Origin: Lunularia cruciata | Taxonomy: Eukaryota > Streptophyta > Marchantiopsida > Lunulariales > Lunulariaceae | Length of the DNA stretch: 64,000 nt | Assembly (NCBI GenBank): GCA_948567375.1 | Contig: OX419758.1 | Coordinates: forward strand, 30,385,001-30,449,000 | Direction: 5' to 3' | Part shown: piece by piece, positions 22,851 through 36,560 of the stretch | Layout: every line of letters begins with the position of its first letter | Numbering within the stretch: position 1 is the first letter of the stretch | The notes under the pieces: generated by a model | Databases searched by the model: none | Told to the model about the DNA's origin: nothing | What the model saw: only the letters and a program-made list of their open reading frames with translations | Program-made: the position numbers and the translations under genes

Positions 22851-25800
22851 CTAGACACTTTGAGATGGGGTTGATTGAGCAAACCTTTGATCGCAGGGTT
22901 CCGTAGGCACCGTCTTCTGTGTCGCCAATGCCTGTTCAAGGCGTGTTTCAAACGGTGTTGTATGCCAATTGACCCTTTGATCCTGGAGAACCAGTGCAAA
23001 ATCTCCACACTCGTCAGCAACTCACTGTGTGGCAGCTGCACCTCCTGAGAACTCTCGCCTCGGGCATTCATTTGCGCTTAAAAGTCCTTGTTACAAGAAT
23101 CACATCCATTCTCATCCATCTATAACCTTGCCCATACATTCGTTTTCTCTACTTGTCGTGCAATATTGGTCACATGCCCTTCAGCCAAGGACAGTGCAAA
23201 AATGGTGAAAACCCTCTTTTCTTTGTGTCATAATAAAATAAATAATGCCGGTCTAACAAACCGGGGACTGACAGTAAGTCACGTACATTGTGACACAGTT
23301 CTTCAGTCACCAGAAGATGACCCAGTAAATATATACCGAGCTGGTAATCTAGCCTAAGTAGAGTCACACATAAGATAAGTTCAACGTAATAGTTCTTTCG
23401 TTAGAGCAGGGATGGGCACCCAAGCAGGGCTCTTCATTTCGAAATATGTATGGGATCGCAAACCTGAGAATCTGAGGGGTGAAGCTTTACCTCTTTGTAT
23501 TTGCTTGTCGAATTCGGGATTCCCTGACCATCCCACCATCGACGAGATTTGGAGAGGCTTTCATCACCCCACCAAGTTGCAACAGTGCCTAAAATCGGTC
23601 TATCATCGGGACTAATACTTAACAGTCCTTTGGCTGGATAGACAGGATAGAGGTCTCTTTCTGAGCAACTTGAGTCAGAGTTGTTCGCTTCGTCTTCAGT
23701 AGCTGGGTTGGATGTCTCAATGAGGGTGCTGAAGCTAGACTGACGGCGTCTCTCGAGAAGAGTTGGTGACGACATCATTGATGAGTCATAGCTGTAGGCT
23801 GGTTCATCACCTCTGCTAGACGACGTGACAACTTCAGAGTTCTTACTCACACAAGGAGATTGGAGTAGGTCATTGCTAGAGCAAGATTCTTCAAAGCTCT
23901 CGCTTGCATCAGAGTAGTTCGCTGAATCTGCCGAGTTTGCTCTATCAATCTTCTGATGGTTTCCTCCACTGGGAAGACGCTCCAACTTCTTGACCTGAGT
24001 GTACCCCGCTACCCCGCGTTCACTGCCATCTGATGCGCTCCTATTGTCTAATTTCTGTGCAAGTAGTTCTGGTGTGTCAGGTTCAAACTCTCCGAGCAGC
24101 ACCCTCGAAGTATTACTATCCATCTTGAAGTTGTCTTTCTCCGAGGGTAGAACCACCTCTCGATCCTCTTTTGTAGAGGAATGCGCGTCCAGTTGAGGCT
24201 TTCGCATGTGCGTACCTCCCACCTCCGATGAAAGACCTTCTACTTCACCCTGCCTTGTGGGCGTCAAAACTACGTTTATCACGGCATTTTCCCGAGTCCT
24301 TACTCCCTCGTCATCGGCTTGATAATCACTTGCAGGTGAGTATCTGTGGTAGCTATCCTTCACCAACTGGTAACCATGATGGTTCTCATTTAAATTGCAA
24401 ACAAGTAGTTCTTTATCTTCATTGTTACTGATCTCAAATGGAAAGGGCTTAACCTTTTCCACTAGACTTTGAGATGTTTGGAGGTCGGGCTCTTCTGCAT
24501 GTTGTATTCTGGCACAAACGATATCATTACGGTGCATCTGGGCATGACTTGCCTGCGAACCATCGTTGTCTGCAAACATCACGTCCAGCTGTGTCTCATC
24601 CGTTTCCTCTCTCCTTAGGCTTTGGGAACTTGGCTGCAGGATTCCCTTGTTCACTGCTGGTCCTGCAATTCCCTGATACTCGATCCACTTAGGAAGATTT
24701 TCTATCGACGCCAAAACAGGGTGAGCAGAATCCTGGGACATTGTGAGGTCACCGGCAGATGAACTCTTAGACAGATGTGAGGTCTCCAGGGGAGTATCCA
24801 CAAGTGTGGTCATCTGACCACACATGTGACCAGCATCAGTTGCAATTACACTTTCGGTCGACTTCTGGTTTTCTTTCTGTGCTATTGAAGAACGTGAAGG
24901 TGTTGTAGAGTCTAAGGAAACAAAAAGATCTTCCGCTTTCAAGCCCATCTCCTCCAGGTACTTATCTCTTGGATACGCTTCCAACTTAAGCTCGTTCTCC
25001 TTGGCATATTTGGTTCTCAATGGCTTCGGTGACAGATCTGGTGATTGACATTGTATGGGTACCATGTCAAAGTCAGAGTCTTCAGAAGACGTCCAATCAG
25101 AACCTGTAGTAGTGTCGAGACTTGTGTCCACCCTCGTGTTCTCAACTCCTTTAGCTGGGTATTCATGAGCATCATCCCATGGACTGTAGCTGCGATGAAG
25201 CCTACGGGGTGATAGAGTGAAAAGGTCATCATCATGTACGTCACCACTGCTACCTGCGGTTGAACTTGCCTCATCGTTACCATCCATGTCAGTCGCAGAC
25301 AAAGTACTCCTCGACTTGGATTCGCCAGTCCATGAGTCCATGCTGAGGTCTTCGACACTATCAGAAAAAACTTGCTGTGAAATTACAGCGCTGCTCGAGT
25401 CCTTTCCAGATGAATGTAAGCTAGACAACCCACTATCCACCTCTTTCACAGGTGATAGGGGCTGCCATAATCTACCCGACTTGCATGAGAAGTAAGGCTT
25501 GCTCATGACAGAGGTAGACGGACTTTCAGGACTATCATCATCCGAGCTATAGGCAGCATCCTGTGAACTGTCATCAATTGGAAAACGTTTTGCGTCAGGA
25601 GAAGTCGCGTCCAGTAGAAGGTCAGAATCTTCCACTTGCTTGGCGTTCTTAAGAGGATGTGGAGGAGAACGGTCGGGTGTTGTATTTGGTGAAGATGCAG
25701 CTGATCGTTTTGGGCTCCTTGAGAGCTTTTCCTCCAACTCTTGATACCGAAGATCTATAAAACGCCGCGCTTCGTCTGAAGTCGAAATTCCTACACCAGA

Positions 25801-28445
25801 GTTAGGGAGAGAGGATGACCTCCTCGGAGATTCGAACTTCACCTGCTCTTCGGCTGGGCAGCTCTCAAACTCTCCATGCTGCTGCTCCTTGTGATCTACA
25901 GACAAGGAGCCCGCTTTAGGGAAGGAGGTCGTCCTCTGAACGACTGTCACATCTTTTATGACTGGTTTCTCTGACGAAGGGTGAAAAGAAAAATTCTCGC
26001 TGTCGTAAGAGGAGGATGGTGGATGTTTTGGGTCCATTTCCTGGGTTATTCTTGAACCCGGAGGAAACTTGAGGTCAAGCGAATCTCTAAAGCTTGCCAC
26101 ATGGAGTATCGACTCTTGTTGTTGACACTCGGGTAAGGGGGCTTCTTTAGATTGTCGTTTCGATCCACTTCCTTGTGGAAGAAAATCTTTCTGCGGCAAT
26201 AACTCTTCAAGAACTTGATTCTGGCTCAGATTGTTGCCCAGACATGAAGACGTATCCGAGGAATAAGAATCCCTGTGCTCAAACTTCACCTGGCTCCCAT
26301 GAAGAGGATCTTCCTGGTACTGCCACAACCTGCTTGCTACAATCAGCGCTTTTTGACCATTTGTTAGACCCTTCCCAGGATTCTTGGACATCTCTTCTGC
26401 AGCCATCAACCTACAAGGACAACATATCTCATGTCAGTGTCTGTTTCACCTTGTTTGCTAGCTTCAAGAATTTGATGGACTTCGACATTGTGGGGAATAA
26501 CGCGGATCTATCATATTGAGAGGGCCCTGAGATCGATCGGTTTGATTCCGAAGCATCATCCCTTTGAATACTGGCATTTAATCCATTCGGCCTAAATATT
26601 AATTAAAGAGGTGACTAAATGTTTTTCTTTATAGAGGGGGTACGTGTCTCAATACCCGGAAGTTGCCTTACCTGAGCTGATCTTCGAGTTTGAGCCTACT
26701 TGCAGGAGAAAGAGTAAGACCAAGCCATGATTGCCAGTGCCGCTGAGCTCTCTCCTCTTTGAACGATCCTGGGCCTGGGCTGTCTTTCTCAATGCTACTG
26801 CAACTTGTTCGTTCGGGAGATTGCAGAACACCGCAGGATCGTAAGTAACAAACCTGCGAAGATCAATGATTTTAGGAGGACATATTTGCCAAAGGCAGAT
26901 CGACAAACATCTTCACTATCCAATCAGGATAGACTCAGAATATGTTAGAGCAGCGAATACCTGATAAGCAAGTTTTCGAGAGTCAAAAGAAACCTAATTT
27001 TCTAGACGATTATCGACCTCTAACCTCATTTCTCAGCTTCCGTGCTTCCGCTTCCTCCTCCGCAAGTCTCTTCCTGAGCGCTTCAACTTCCTCTTGGAGC
27101 CGATCAACCAGAACTTCAGGTTGCGGTTCTCCTGAAGTGTTGTCGGTGCTCTTTTTCTCGCAACTCTTTTTTGCTGCATTTTCGAAGGCAGAACTACTAC
27201 CGAATGAGTTCGACCTTCTCACTGTTTTGCGCCTAAATAATTTACTACCCTGTAGGGATCCGCAAACGACTTGCTTGGGCTGGAACGGTTCCTCGTATAC
27301 CGAAGCTGCACGGGTGCACCGAAATCACGGTTAGTGAAGCCAATCTGCTTCGAAGTCCTTTCTTTAGGACAAAAGACATGCAACCCATTTCGCCGTACGA
27401 AAGCTGATAAGAATCTATGCCATTCACTGTCATGTTCCCTTATAGCTGGTAACCACAATAGGCACAAGTTGTCTCGGAGTACTTACAATCCCTGGCAGGT
27501 GACTTTGGCCTAAGCTGGGCGGCGAGACTGTTGGGATTGGGAGGAGTCGGAGCTTGTGTCTCGGCGTCGTGTTTGTCTGGACGCATCAGTAAACAAAGCT
27601 GGAACAGAACAGTATGATCTTAGAATTGGAACATCGCGGAAAAGCGGATTGAAAACAAGTCAACGTCACAAGCAGTATGAACTGCGAGGGACCATAGATG
27701 CCAACAGTTCAGGACCTAGCCAATTCAATGGTAATCATCAGTCGTCAATAAATTTGAATCGCCATTTATCGTCCTCAACAATCACTGTCCTGTATGAATG
27801 CGGTCCAATTCGGTCACTATCGGTCCTGTATAAAAGAAGCTCAAATCCATGAACAACATATATTGCCTCAGTTTAACAGGATCCTGCAATCCCAGTTCTC
27901 TCCCCTATTTTCGAACAATCAGTGCTGATCGGTCAGCAACTGTGGAGACCAGTGCTCAAGACACCGTCAGAACTTGTGTTTCCCAAGAAATGGAGGGCCT
28001 CGCACCCCTTTGTCGAACACATCCAAGGACCAATTTTGGGCTTGGATATTGAAGGTATCGACTGGATAGGACTGCCAATATTGCAATGAATGCAGTGCCC
28101 GTTTTCTTGAGTTAAACACTGAAATTTTCTACCCACCTTGAACTCCTTCCACTTTTGCTCATAATCCGTAAGGAGGGTTGAATGCGCTTTAATCTACTAA
28201 CTATCTCGCAGTGAGTGGACATTGAGACTGATAACCATTGATACCCAGCGAGCCCAGTGATACCGAGTGAGAGTACGAGAAAGACACATCGAAGAGGGTG
28301 CAGATAAAATTTGATTATCGTAATAATGTCAAACAAATTAGGTGGACGTCATACTCACCCTGTTTTTGTGACGCACACGGCCATCCGTGCTGAGACGACG
28401 TAAACGCTCTCTCTTGCCCCCAAAGCAGGTCCACGTCCACCCCAT
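22851..28445 (-). CDS. JASON-like protein, six exons
   Basis: Spliced minus-strand gene; exons 28445-28359, 27598-27487, 27305-27025, 26853-26672, 26410-23491 and 22982-22851. All five introns are GT-AG, phases agree, and the sum is 3,714 nt (1,237 residues plus stop). The start (MGWTWTCFGGKRERLRR) mirrors the short Cys-containing N-terminus of Arabidopsis JASON. Exon 3 has 'VYEEPFQPKQ' and a predicted coiled coil ('LQEEVEALRKRLAEEEAEAR'). Exon 4 has 'YLRSCGVLQSPERTS' and 'WQSWLGLTLSPAS'. The last two exons join into the family's C-terminal signature: 'ILGTVATWW', 'WWDGQGIPNSTSKYKE' and 'DQRVNWHTTPFETRLEQAL'. In Arabidopsis, JASON acts in meiosis II spindle orientation and unreduced pollen formation; the role here is unknown. 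Exon 5 (2,920 bp) is Ser/Asp-rich and probably disordered, making the protein more than twice the roughly 500-residue Arabidopsis length. Exon calls are by eye; transcript ends are unknown. Confidence 0.85.
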
Positions 28446-31400
28446 TGCTCGTAATCAAAAGATCCTAGTCCAAGTTCGTGTTCGGCAATAGGCTTTTGGG
28501 TCCCATTTTTTTGAAGCTCACAACCTTTGGGAAAGGAGCAGCTCGGCAGAGTAACATCTCCTGCCGTGAAACACACAAACCTGTCCAGGACTTGGACGAG
28601 CGCAACAGCGGCAAGCAAATGTGCGAGGAGGCGAGAAGAGTGGAGAGGCTGTTGTAGTCAACCTTCCCCTCTCACCTAAGACATCTGAAAGCCGCATTTC
28701 TTAGTGCAAAGGGAGAATCATTCTCTACTTCTTTGCGCCTTTGTGATGATGATGAGCAACAGCTCCTTCCACCAAGAATCTCCCGATAGACCAGAACTGT
28801 GAAGGCGTAGAAAGAGAAAAGGGGAGTGGCATCTAGACTCCCTAAGGTACCACAGCCAGTGCTCGGCTGGTCATTACAACCTCGACGAGTCTAATCAGAG
28901 AATGCATTCCCCGGAGCCTGTCATGTTAGGTGCCCCACCTCCTCGACGACATCCTCGCGCTACAGAACACAAAACTGAATGATGCGCGCTGCATGATCTA
29001 TCGTTCGTAGCTACAGCGATCGATCCTCCACCAGTTCCCGTTCAGTGCTGCTTCTCACACACGCACTGTGTATACACCTACACTATACAAATCGATACTT
29101 CCTTCACCTCAGCATATTCCAGAACGTAAACCGCGCGAGGGGGAAACAACAATGTCACAATCAGCCCGTTCTCGAAACTGGTTACGCACGAAAGGCACAG
29201 TTCTGCAACGAGAATGGAACAGCAATAAACCAAAATCGCTACACAACACCACCAGAACGGTCGCTGGAGCAAAACGGCTTTCCACCTCAATTTACAGAGA
29301 AAATAAGGCCTGGAAGAGCTCAACTACATGTATTTTGGTTGTTTGTTTATTGCTGCTGCATGCTGATGACGGGCAACGGGAAATTGCAATTAATAGCAAG
29401 ACCAAATGGAAGCTCTCGTATTAACACCAAGGCGCAAATCCAGGCGCGGGGCAGATCGTGCTTCTTTCCTGTAAACGAGACGACTCCGGACGAGGGAGCT
29501 GCAGCATAGTACTAGAACGAGCGCAGATGGCTTGAACGCGGGAGAAAGGGGAGGATCCTTGGGTTCGTATTGAAGGGCCGGGCTCGGTCGCTATAAGGAC
29601 CCCTTCCCCAACCAGGACCGACTAACGACGACGACGTCCCTCGGGAAGAGCACGTCCAGAACGAATAACGGCTCTTTTAGCATACGGTCAGACTTTGGAC
29701 CTTGCCCCAACGAGCTACAACTGTCCTAAGCATCGTTGAACTGTCAAGACTCCATGGATAAGGAGACATGGCCCTTTTCTACCTTACTTTCCTCAGCTTT
29801 GGAGACATGCACCTGTTTTAGCATAATATTTATTGGGTAGTTTATCCTCAACGTATACACCAGAAGTTTGATTTGTGCTTTTTCACCTCAGAATCATTGT
29901 GAGAGGAAACAAACGTATGTTCGGCAGAGTAGTTTAACCTTCTATGAAAAGTTTCTGTTGTAGGTTTCCAACCTTGTGACAATTTAGATTTGACGGTTGA
30001 ACTGCGGTAGGATTTTGTTCGTCTGTCTTTACCATGGAAAAATTCGTTCTTTTTCTACTTTGGACCACTTTCTTTGAAGTCTTGCTTCAGCCACTTTGGT
30101 CCAGAACACATTTCTGTTCCAGGCGAAGCCCTTCTGCAGCCAAGCGAAATGTATAATTTTAAATTTTTTGGTCTAGAACAATAAATTTACATGTTATTTG
30201 AATTTTTTATAGATATATATTAACGTTGTCCACAAAGTCGAAAAACTGACGTTCAACTCGGGGTTAAGGGTAATTACACCACAGGTGTTTAGATATACTG
30301 CTGCGCGTTTCGTTAAACTCACGAACACATCAAAAAGTAACCTCCTGTGAGTTTTCTGCGAGTTTGCACATGAAGCTTCTGTCGTTTAGAGAAACTTCTC
30401 ATTCGGATCAAGGTATCGGCACCGTTGGCTCTTTAAGATATGCCATCGTTTATCGTCAATTTTCCTTGAACATGATCATCGCAACCTCGTGTTTGACCCC
30501 AGTTTCATCACAGGAGTTTATTTTCCATCACGTGGATTTCTACGTTTCTCAAACTCGCTTCTACTTTGCGTACAACTTTATTATCTGGTCTGGAGTCCAG
30601 ATCTTGAGAGGCCGCCGCCAATACAAGTCATATAGCCGGACAGAGTACTGGTAATGTTGATTTATTTGAGGACCTCTGAGATGCCTTTCGTACAAGAAGC
30701 GACGCAAAAGACCTGTCCCATCGCTGACAAGGTTGTCTTTTGTGGTAAGAAAGAACCTTTCCCTTTACTGAACACAACGTTCATATTTTCTTGCGGATTC
30801 AACGGCAATGGAAGTTTAGAACTCGACAGAGGTGAGGAAAACTTGAAGCTCGACAAGAATTCTAGAGGTATATAACTTTGACTACTTTCCCTCTATACTT
30901 GAAATCAAATCTTAGCAGCCCGCCGCCCCCATCCACACGTTATTGATCAGACCAATCGCCATGAGTTCATATATATGTTCCCTTCAGAGAGAAAGGAAGA
31001 CGGCTGTTCTACTTTTCCAGTCCTTCTCGCCAACCTTGTTCCATAGTGCCACTAAGTATCTTCAAGGCATGTAAAAGCAGACTGTATTAGTTCGTATCTA
31101 CGTGGTTGTTGAATGAGAAACAAAGACAATGAGGAGGTTTGGTCAAAACGAGAAGGCGAGACTGCTGAACAAAAATAAAAAGCCTCCTTGGCAAAGTAAG
31201 TTGATACCTTGAGCTGTGAGATGAAATATGACATCGAAATATGGGAAAGCATATAGGAAGTAGTGGGGCGGTTCAACGATTTGGATTCGCCTTTCTTTGC
31301 TGGAAGTTTTCTGCGCGACATTTGTATGTGTCGAAAAAGTTAGAACTTTGCTCGAGAGATTACCTTCTGCACTTTGTGGTGCTTGTAGATACACGGGTGA

Positions 31401-31944
31401 CTCAAATACATTGTCCATTTTCCATCATCATTCGTCGGTGTTCAAATGATTAATTTGAATGGCAGAGTGCAAAGCGTATGGACAATACAGTTAATTATCT
31501 TGGAGTACTGACAAGCGGAAATTAGTAAGTGGGGTATGGACAGGTTAGTTCTAACGATCAGACAAGGTGCAAGTTATCATTTTGCAATATTCAAGCTAGG
31601 AGTGAGTACTTAGATTTACTGTTGGACGCCTTGCCTCATTAATATTGTTGGTAAAGGATCGTATCCTTCTTGACATTTGTTTGCGCAAGAGGAGGCACCG
31701 ACGATGGATGAGTAAAGGGCATGGAGCAAAAATCCAAGGTATACTACCACACAACGGCTGGGTGCAAGATTTCTAGACGCATGGCCTAAGTACGGCCTGA
31801 ATCAACCTAAAGTTTACATAGAGAACAGTTAAGCTCAGCCTTGTGTCTAACGCGTTTCCAAGTCAAGACTACCACAAGCAACTGTTGCTGACACATTTGC
31901 CGGCCCTGCTAAACTGATGACAAGCTACAGCGACCGGCTACATG
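28446..31944. other. Upstream region of the JASON-like gene, no gene recognised
   Basis: It holds the presumed 5' untranslated region and promoter of the minus-strand gene. 28850-29700 is GC- and CpG-richer. 'gctataaggacc' near 29590 is TATA-like on the plus strand, but no convincing plus-strand gene follows. Frames of up to 154 codons (29045-29509) show no domain, repeat or splice structure that I can support. Confidence 0.4.
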
Positions 31945-31970
31945 GTTAACGAAGAGAGCGTTTCGTTAAC
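31945..31970. repeat. Perfect 9-bp inverted repeat
   Basis: GTTAACGAA, an 8-base loop, then TTCGTTAAC. It lies at one edge of a GC-rich 240-bp patch that ends in a second hairpin at 32164. Confidence 0.6.
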
Positions 31971-32163
31971 TCCATAGTGAGCCATAGGGAGGGACGGTGC
32001 CTGCGGCCCAGCCCTTGCGTAGGCCCGAAACGAGACGCATGATGGAAGCACTGGGAACGTCCCGCCGGCTCTGGGGGTAGGTCCCTATTCTGAGTAGTAT
32101 TCTCGGCCCAAGAATTATCGCAGTTCCCCATACGTATTGCGTGATTGCTTGCCGGAGCATAAC

Positions 32164-32189
32164 AGCCGTCGATCATGTTATCGACGGCT
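32164..32189. repeat. Perfect 10-bp inverted repeat
   Basis: AGCCGTCGAT, loop CATGTT, ATCGACGGCT. It is not followed by a T-run. Function unknown. Confidence 0.6.
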
Positions 32190-32330
32190 TCCAATCAAAA
32201 TGAGATCTCACCCATTGGCGCGGAACGTTCGGACCATGGGAAGGACGAAGATTTTGAACTGGGGTCCGTAGGACAAAAGGGGAAGCGACCGTTGGGGCAG
32301 AGTCCCAACGTTGAGGTGCCTCATGCGTAA

Positions 32331-33150
32331 TTCAGTCAGTTCATCAAACTCACTGCGTTTCGTTGTCCGGTTCTTCCGTGTTTCTCTTCTCAACTATGCG
32401 ATGATGATGCTCATCTGCAGATCCACTTAAGTTGATCCGAGAACTTCGACCCATCTATGCTGCGGGAGTTACATGAGCATGTCGGTACTAGGTCATAGCG
32501 TTTGCCCGTCCAATGTTTCCAGAGCCTGCTTTTCAGCAGTTAGATACTGATCGTCTGCCATTCAATTCACCATGAGCGATAATCAGAGAACTTGATGAAT
32601 TTTCGGAATTACATAAACAGGCTGCGGTAGTATGCTTTATTTCAGTCCGTTCATCAAGCTCATCGCGTTTGCTCGTCGGATCCACTGCGAGGTTTTGCTT
32701 TCTGATAGTTCGATACATTTGGTCAACCTACCATGAATCTGATTCCGAGAATTTCGATTGATCTATGTTACCTGAACAGTAGTGGTTGGGCACATGCATT
32801 ACAATTCTTTAAATCAATTAGTGTATTTCAGTCTATTCATCAAGCTCATCGCGTTTGCTCGTCGGATCCACTGCGACTTTTGCTTTCTGATAGTTCGATG
32901 CTGCTGGTCAACCTACCATGAATCTGATTCCGAGAATTTCGATTGATCAATGTTACCTGAACAGTAGTGTTTGGTCACATGCATTACATTTCTTTAAATC
33001 AGTTTAACAAGCTCACAATATTTGCTCGTCTATTCTTCCGAAATATGCTTTCCGACGGTTAGATTTTAATGATCCACAGCCGATCAATTTACCATGAATC
33101 CAACTCCCGGAACTTCAACTTATCCTTGAGCTTCCGAAGTTACATTATAT
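32331..33150. repeat. Diverged tandem repeat, period about 150-185 bp
   Basis: Five repeat starts are visible by the shared 'ttcatcaagctca..gcgtttgctcg' segment, at about 32331, 32480, 32641, 32826 and 32999. Each is followed by a 'ctttctgatagttcgat' segment, then 'accatgaatctgattccgag' and 'tgttacctgaacag'. Copies 3 and 4 are nearly identical over long stretches; the outer ones are worn. The copies carry no common open frame. Confidence 0.8.
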
Positions 33151-36100
33151 AATTTAGCTTACCAACGAAGTCGATGATGGAGATTAGATGCAGGTAAGAC
33201 AGGATCAGTAAAGGACTGGAATTGACTGAGTAGAAGCTGGCGAGAATGTGCACTTTGTGTCTCACAGAATGTGAGATCCACTCAGTTTGTTAGTTTGTAG
33301 GAGTGACCCCAGTTGCAATCACCACTCCATCTAGACATGCCCTAGAGATGTATGATCCACCTCACCTGTCACTGTCACAGGAACGACACTGTTCCGACGG
33401 AGAAGCTAACAGTTCTTGCATAATGTATCCGTCTTCTCCTCCTCCACTCACACAACTGTTGGGGTCACTCTTACGGATAAACAAATGTGGGAGACGATAG
33501 GATCCTACGGAATTCTTAAGCACAGAATAAACCGGGCCAACCGTCCTTCAATTGACATGTCGCTCGAGAATTTTGAGGTTCCCGAATATATTCTTCAACG
33601 AATGAAGATGTTCTGGTTGCAAGTATCAAATTGTTCAGATAGTACAGGCCTGGCATTTACTTATATAAGTCCCCTGTTCTAGAGTAATGGGACTGAACGG
33701 CTGGCAGAGAGCAGACTTATGCTCGCTAGAACATTGTAAGTAGCCCCCCGCTTGTCCGACGTAAGCTCAGGTATCTCATATTCAAAGAACTATAGAGAAG
33801 GAAAAAGAAACTAATTCTGATCGTGGCATGTGGAAAGCAAACCCACACGACGGGCTGCACCAGCATTACAGGAAAGGTCCTGACACTGGGAACTCCGAGG
33901 CTTCGCCTGACTTTCAGAATTCTGTACGCGTGAATGGTACAGTGCCGCCATGCCATCAGGTGATGGAGGTTGGTAAGTGTTACATGCTTGTAATTATGGT
34001 CGGTCGCGAAACTTTGCTGCAAGGATATGCCTGGATGTTTATGTGAATATCAATGGAGCTTTCATCAAGCAATCTTGGTTCCCGTGTCTTCGTATCATCC
34101 ATTTGACTGGTTCGAACAGTAGCAAGAAGTAAAATTTGTGCATGACAAGAGGCAGAGGACGTTTACAACCTTGTCTCGGTCTTTTCAATCTACAGTACCT
34201 GAACTGAGCAATATCACATCCTATTCCAAGATGCAAAGTTGACTCGGTTATCAAAGCAGTTCACGAGCAATTGCTATCGGTGCTATTGCTGAATGTGGAG
34301 AAAAAGAGAATCTTCTATACAGAACGTACTATGTAAGACAGGTACAGTGGCAAGTTATATCTTGGCGCGTACAGTCACGTCCATTATGTCCGTGTGAGAG
34401 TACAGGCAGACAATGGTGGACATTACACTGAAGTTCATGCTCCTCTCCACGGTTCTGGTCATGCTAAAGAAAGACATAATGTTACTAATCACGTCTCAAA
34501 CTATCAAGGGACTATCGGTCTGAGGCTTATTAGCAGCATCGGAAAAGATTTCACCGATTGAAAGACGCTCTCTCCATAGGCCAACGGCAGCTTTGAAGCC
34601 AGAATGAGACAGACGTAGGCTGGAACAAGAGCTCAGCATACTGTATTTTTCTCACGGCGTTCTCATCCAATCACTGGAGAACGCAGAGAAAGAGACTCCT
34701 AACCTTGTGAAAGGCATACATGCAAGTTACAACAACGGACAGATCCACATCGCAGACACTGAATGGATTGGTAGCTAGTTCTGAGACGAATAACACCGGC
34801 AAAGAAGTCCTGAGAAGCAAGAGAATTCATGTCAGGAGTTGTTGCTTCTGTACAGTACTTGCAGGAACTCTGAAGACAATGGTCAGTCAGTCAGCCAAGC
34901 ACATTTGACTCTTGAGTGAAATGCTTTCTTTTCTGTTCTACAGACCTTGGCGTGCACCTTGGAATTCCTGACGAGTGCTTCTCACCGTCAGAAACGAGAG
35001 GTTGATCTCTCTTACGCTCCTTCTTGTAACCCATTGTTCGTGAGTTTGACATTCCACTTTTTCTTCAAGAATTAGCGGGATTTATTCCACCAAATACGAA
35101 TTGCAAGCTCGCCACTCCACATCATCTACTCAACAATCACGAGAGGTAGAGTAGGCACAGGTTGGTGGTCCGGTACACTAGTTTCAAATTCCCTTATGCA
35201 GTCCTGGTTCATTACAACCGCCTCTTCTTCCATAACCTGCAAGTATCTAAACATCTGAGCTTCTTCAGATGACAGTGGAGATTTTCTCGTTGTAAAAAGT
35301 TGTGCGGTTCTCTTGAATTTATGGGAACCAGTAGTCGAGTGACTAGTTTGTAGATGATTGTGCATTCAGCATAGCAATGGAGCTCCGCAGACGTTTTCTC
35401 CTTACATACGCGATACGTGCCTCTCGTCGGTCTATCAATTGTTGTAGAGAGATTCGAGTCATGAGTGGCTTGATTTCTTCCTCCTGGTCTGTCTGTAAGT
35501 TTCCCCTAAATAAAAAAAAAGTTTCCACCCAACATTCGATTTCTGTGGTTTTTATTCCCTCGTTAGACTACACAAAGACTAACTAAAAGTGTATAATTAA
35601 AGAGGAATCATTATTTGTATCTCAGCCCTTCGGTGATTGTAGCTCGTTGCGACTAAGCCAATCCCGCAGGTTTCCCCCAAATTTCAGTCTAAATTACAAC
35701 TAATCAAAACGCTTAGCGAATTTAATCTAATTTTTTTTAACCCATGGCTTTGTGATCTCTGGTCTATGAACTCTAGCACACTCCAGTTCGCAATTGGAAA
35801 TACTACTTGCTTGCTCTGTTGCCTGTATGGACAAGTGAGGTGAGGGCAAAGAGTAAATGGCACAGGCATTTAGCATTTATCATATGGCAACTTATTGCAT
35901 GCACACGACCAACCTAACATAATTATCCATGTCACTCTAAGCCATTATAGAAACATTAATCATATCACTCTAATCCATGTCGCATCACTCTAGCCGGAGC
36001 GATTGTACCGAAAAGAAATAGAATGATGAAAATATTATTATTATTACTATAAAAGAAAGATGACAAATGATACTATCATAACAATTCTTATCTTCTCAAC

Positions 36101-36176
36101 CACAATGATAGTAAATTGTTATCCAGTAATGCAAGAGTGGATGGGCTCGTGACTACCATCAATTTAAGTCCCTCCT
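33151..36176. other. Intergenic, nothing recognised
   Basis: Mixed-composition DNA with only short frames (up to 98 codons) that lack recognisable motifs. No retroelement domain, tRNA or splice pattern was found. Confidence 0.4.
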
Positions 36177-36300
36177 GTAAATATTCTTGACAACGCAAAC
36201 ATTTTGAAAATAGTATGTTGTTATCCATAATTTGCTTGTAAATATTCTTGACAACGCAAACATTTTGAAAATAGTATGTGTTGTATCCATAATTTGCACA
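36177..36300. repeat. Two-copy direct repeat, period 60 bp
   Basis: 'gtaaatattcttgacaacgc' followed by 'aaacattttgaaaatagtat' occurs twice, starting near 36177 and 36237, almost identical. Confidence 0.8.
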
Positions 36301-36414
36301 ACCATTGTATTTCATAATTGCTCATTGTGCAAGTGTGGTTGTTTGAATTCGTCGTCTTAGTTTTTCTTTGTTTTTGAGTCTGTTGTAGTGAAACTTGAAT
36401 GGCAGACATCACAG

Positions 36415-36560
36415 TCTGTGTTGACTATCTTTACATGAGTTCTGGTGACTTGTTGGTGCAGTTGGAAAAATTATTCCTACGCCGTCTCAGTGATTGTGTT
36501 GACTATCTCTGCATGAGTTCTGGTGACTTGTTGGTGCAGTTGGAAAGTTATTTCTATGCC
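36415..36560. repeat. Two-copy direct repeat, period about 80 bp
   Basis: 'gtgttgactatct' and 'catgagttctggtgacttgt' occur twice, near 36418 and 36498, with a few differences. Confidence 0.75.

Noticed and set aside
23999-26519. Several plus-strand frames of 65-114 codons opposite the long exon
   Set aside because: Shadows of the minus-strand JASON-like exon 5.
29045-29509. 154-codon plus-strand open frame upstream of the JASON-like gene
   Set aside because: No domain, atypical composition, overlaps other frames of similar length, and no splice or promoter context.
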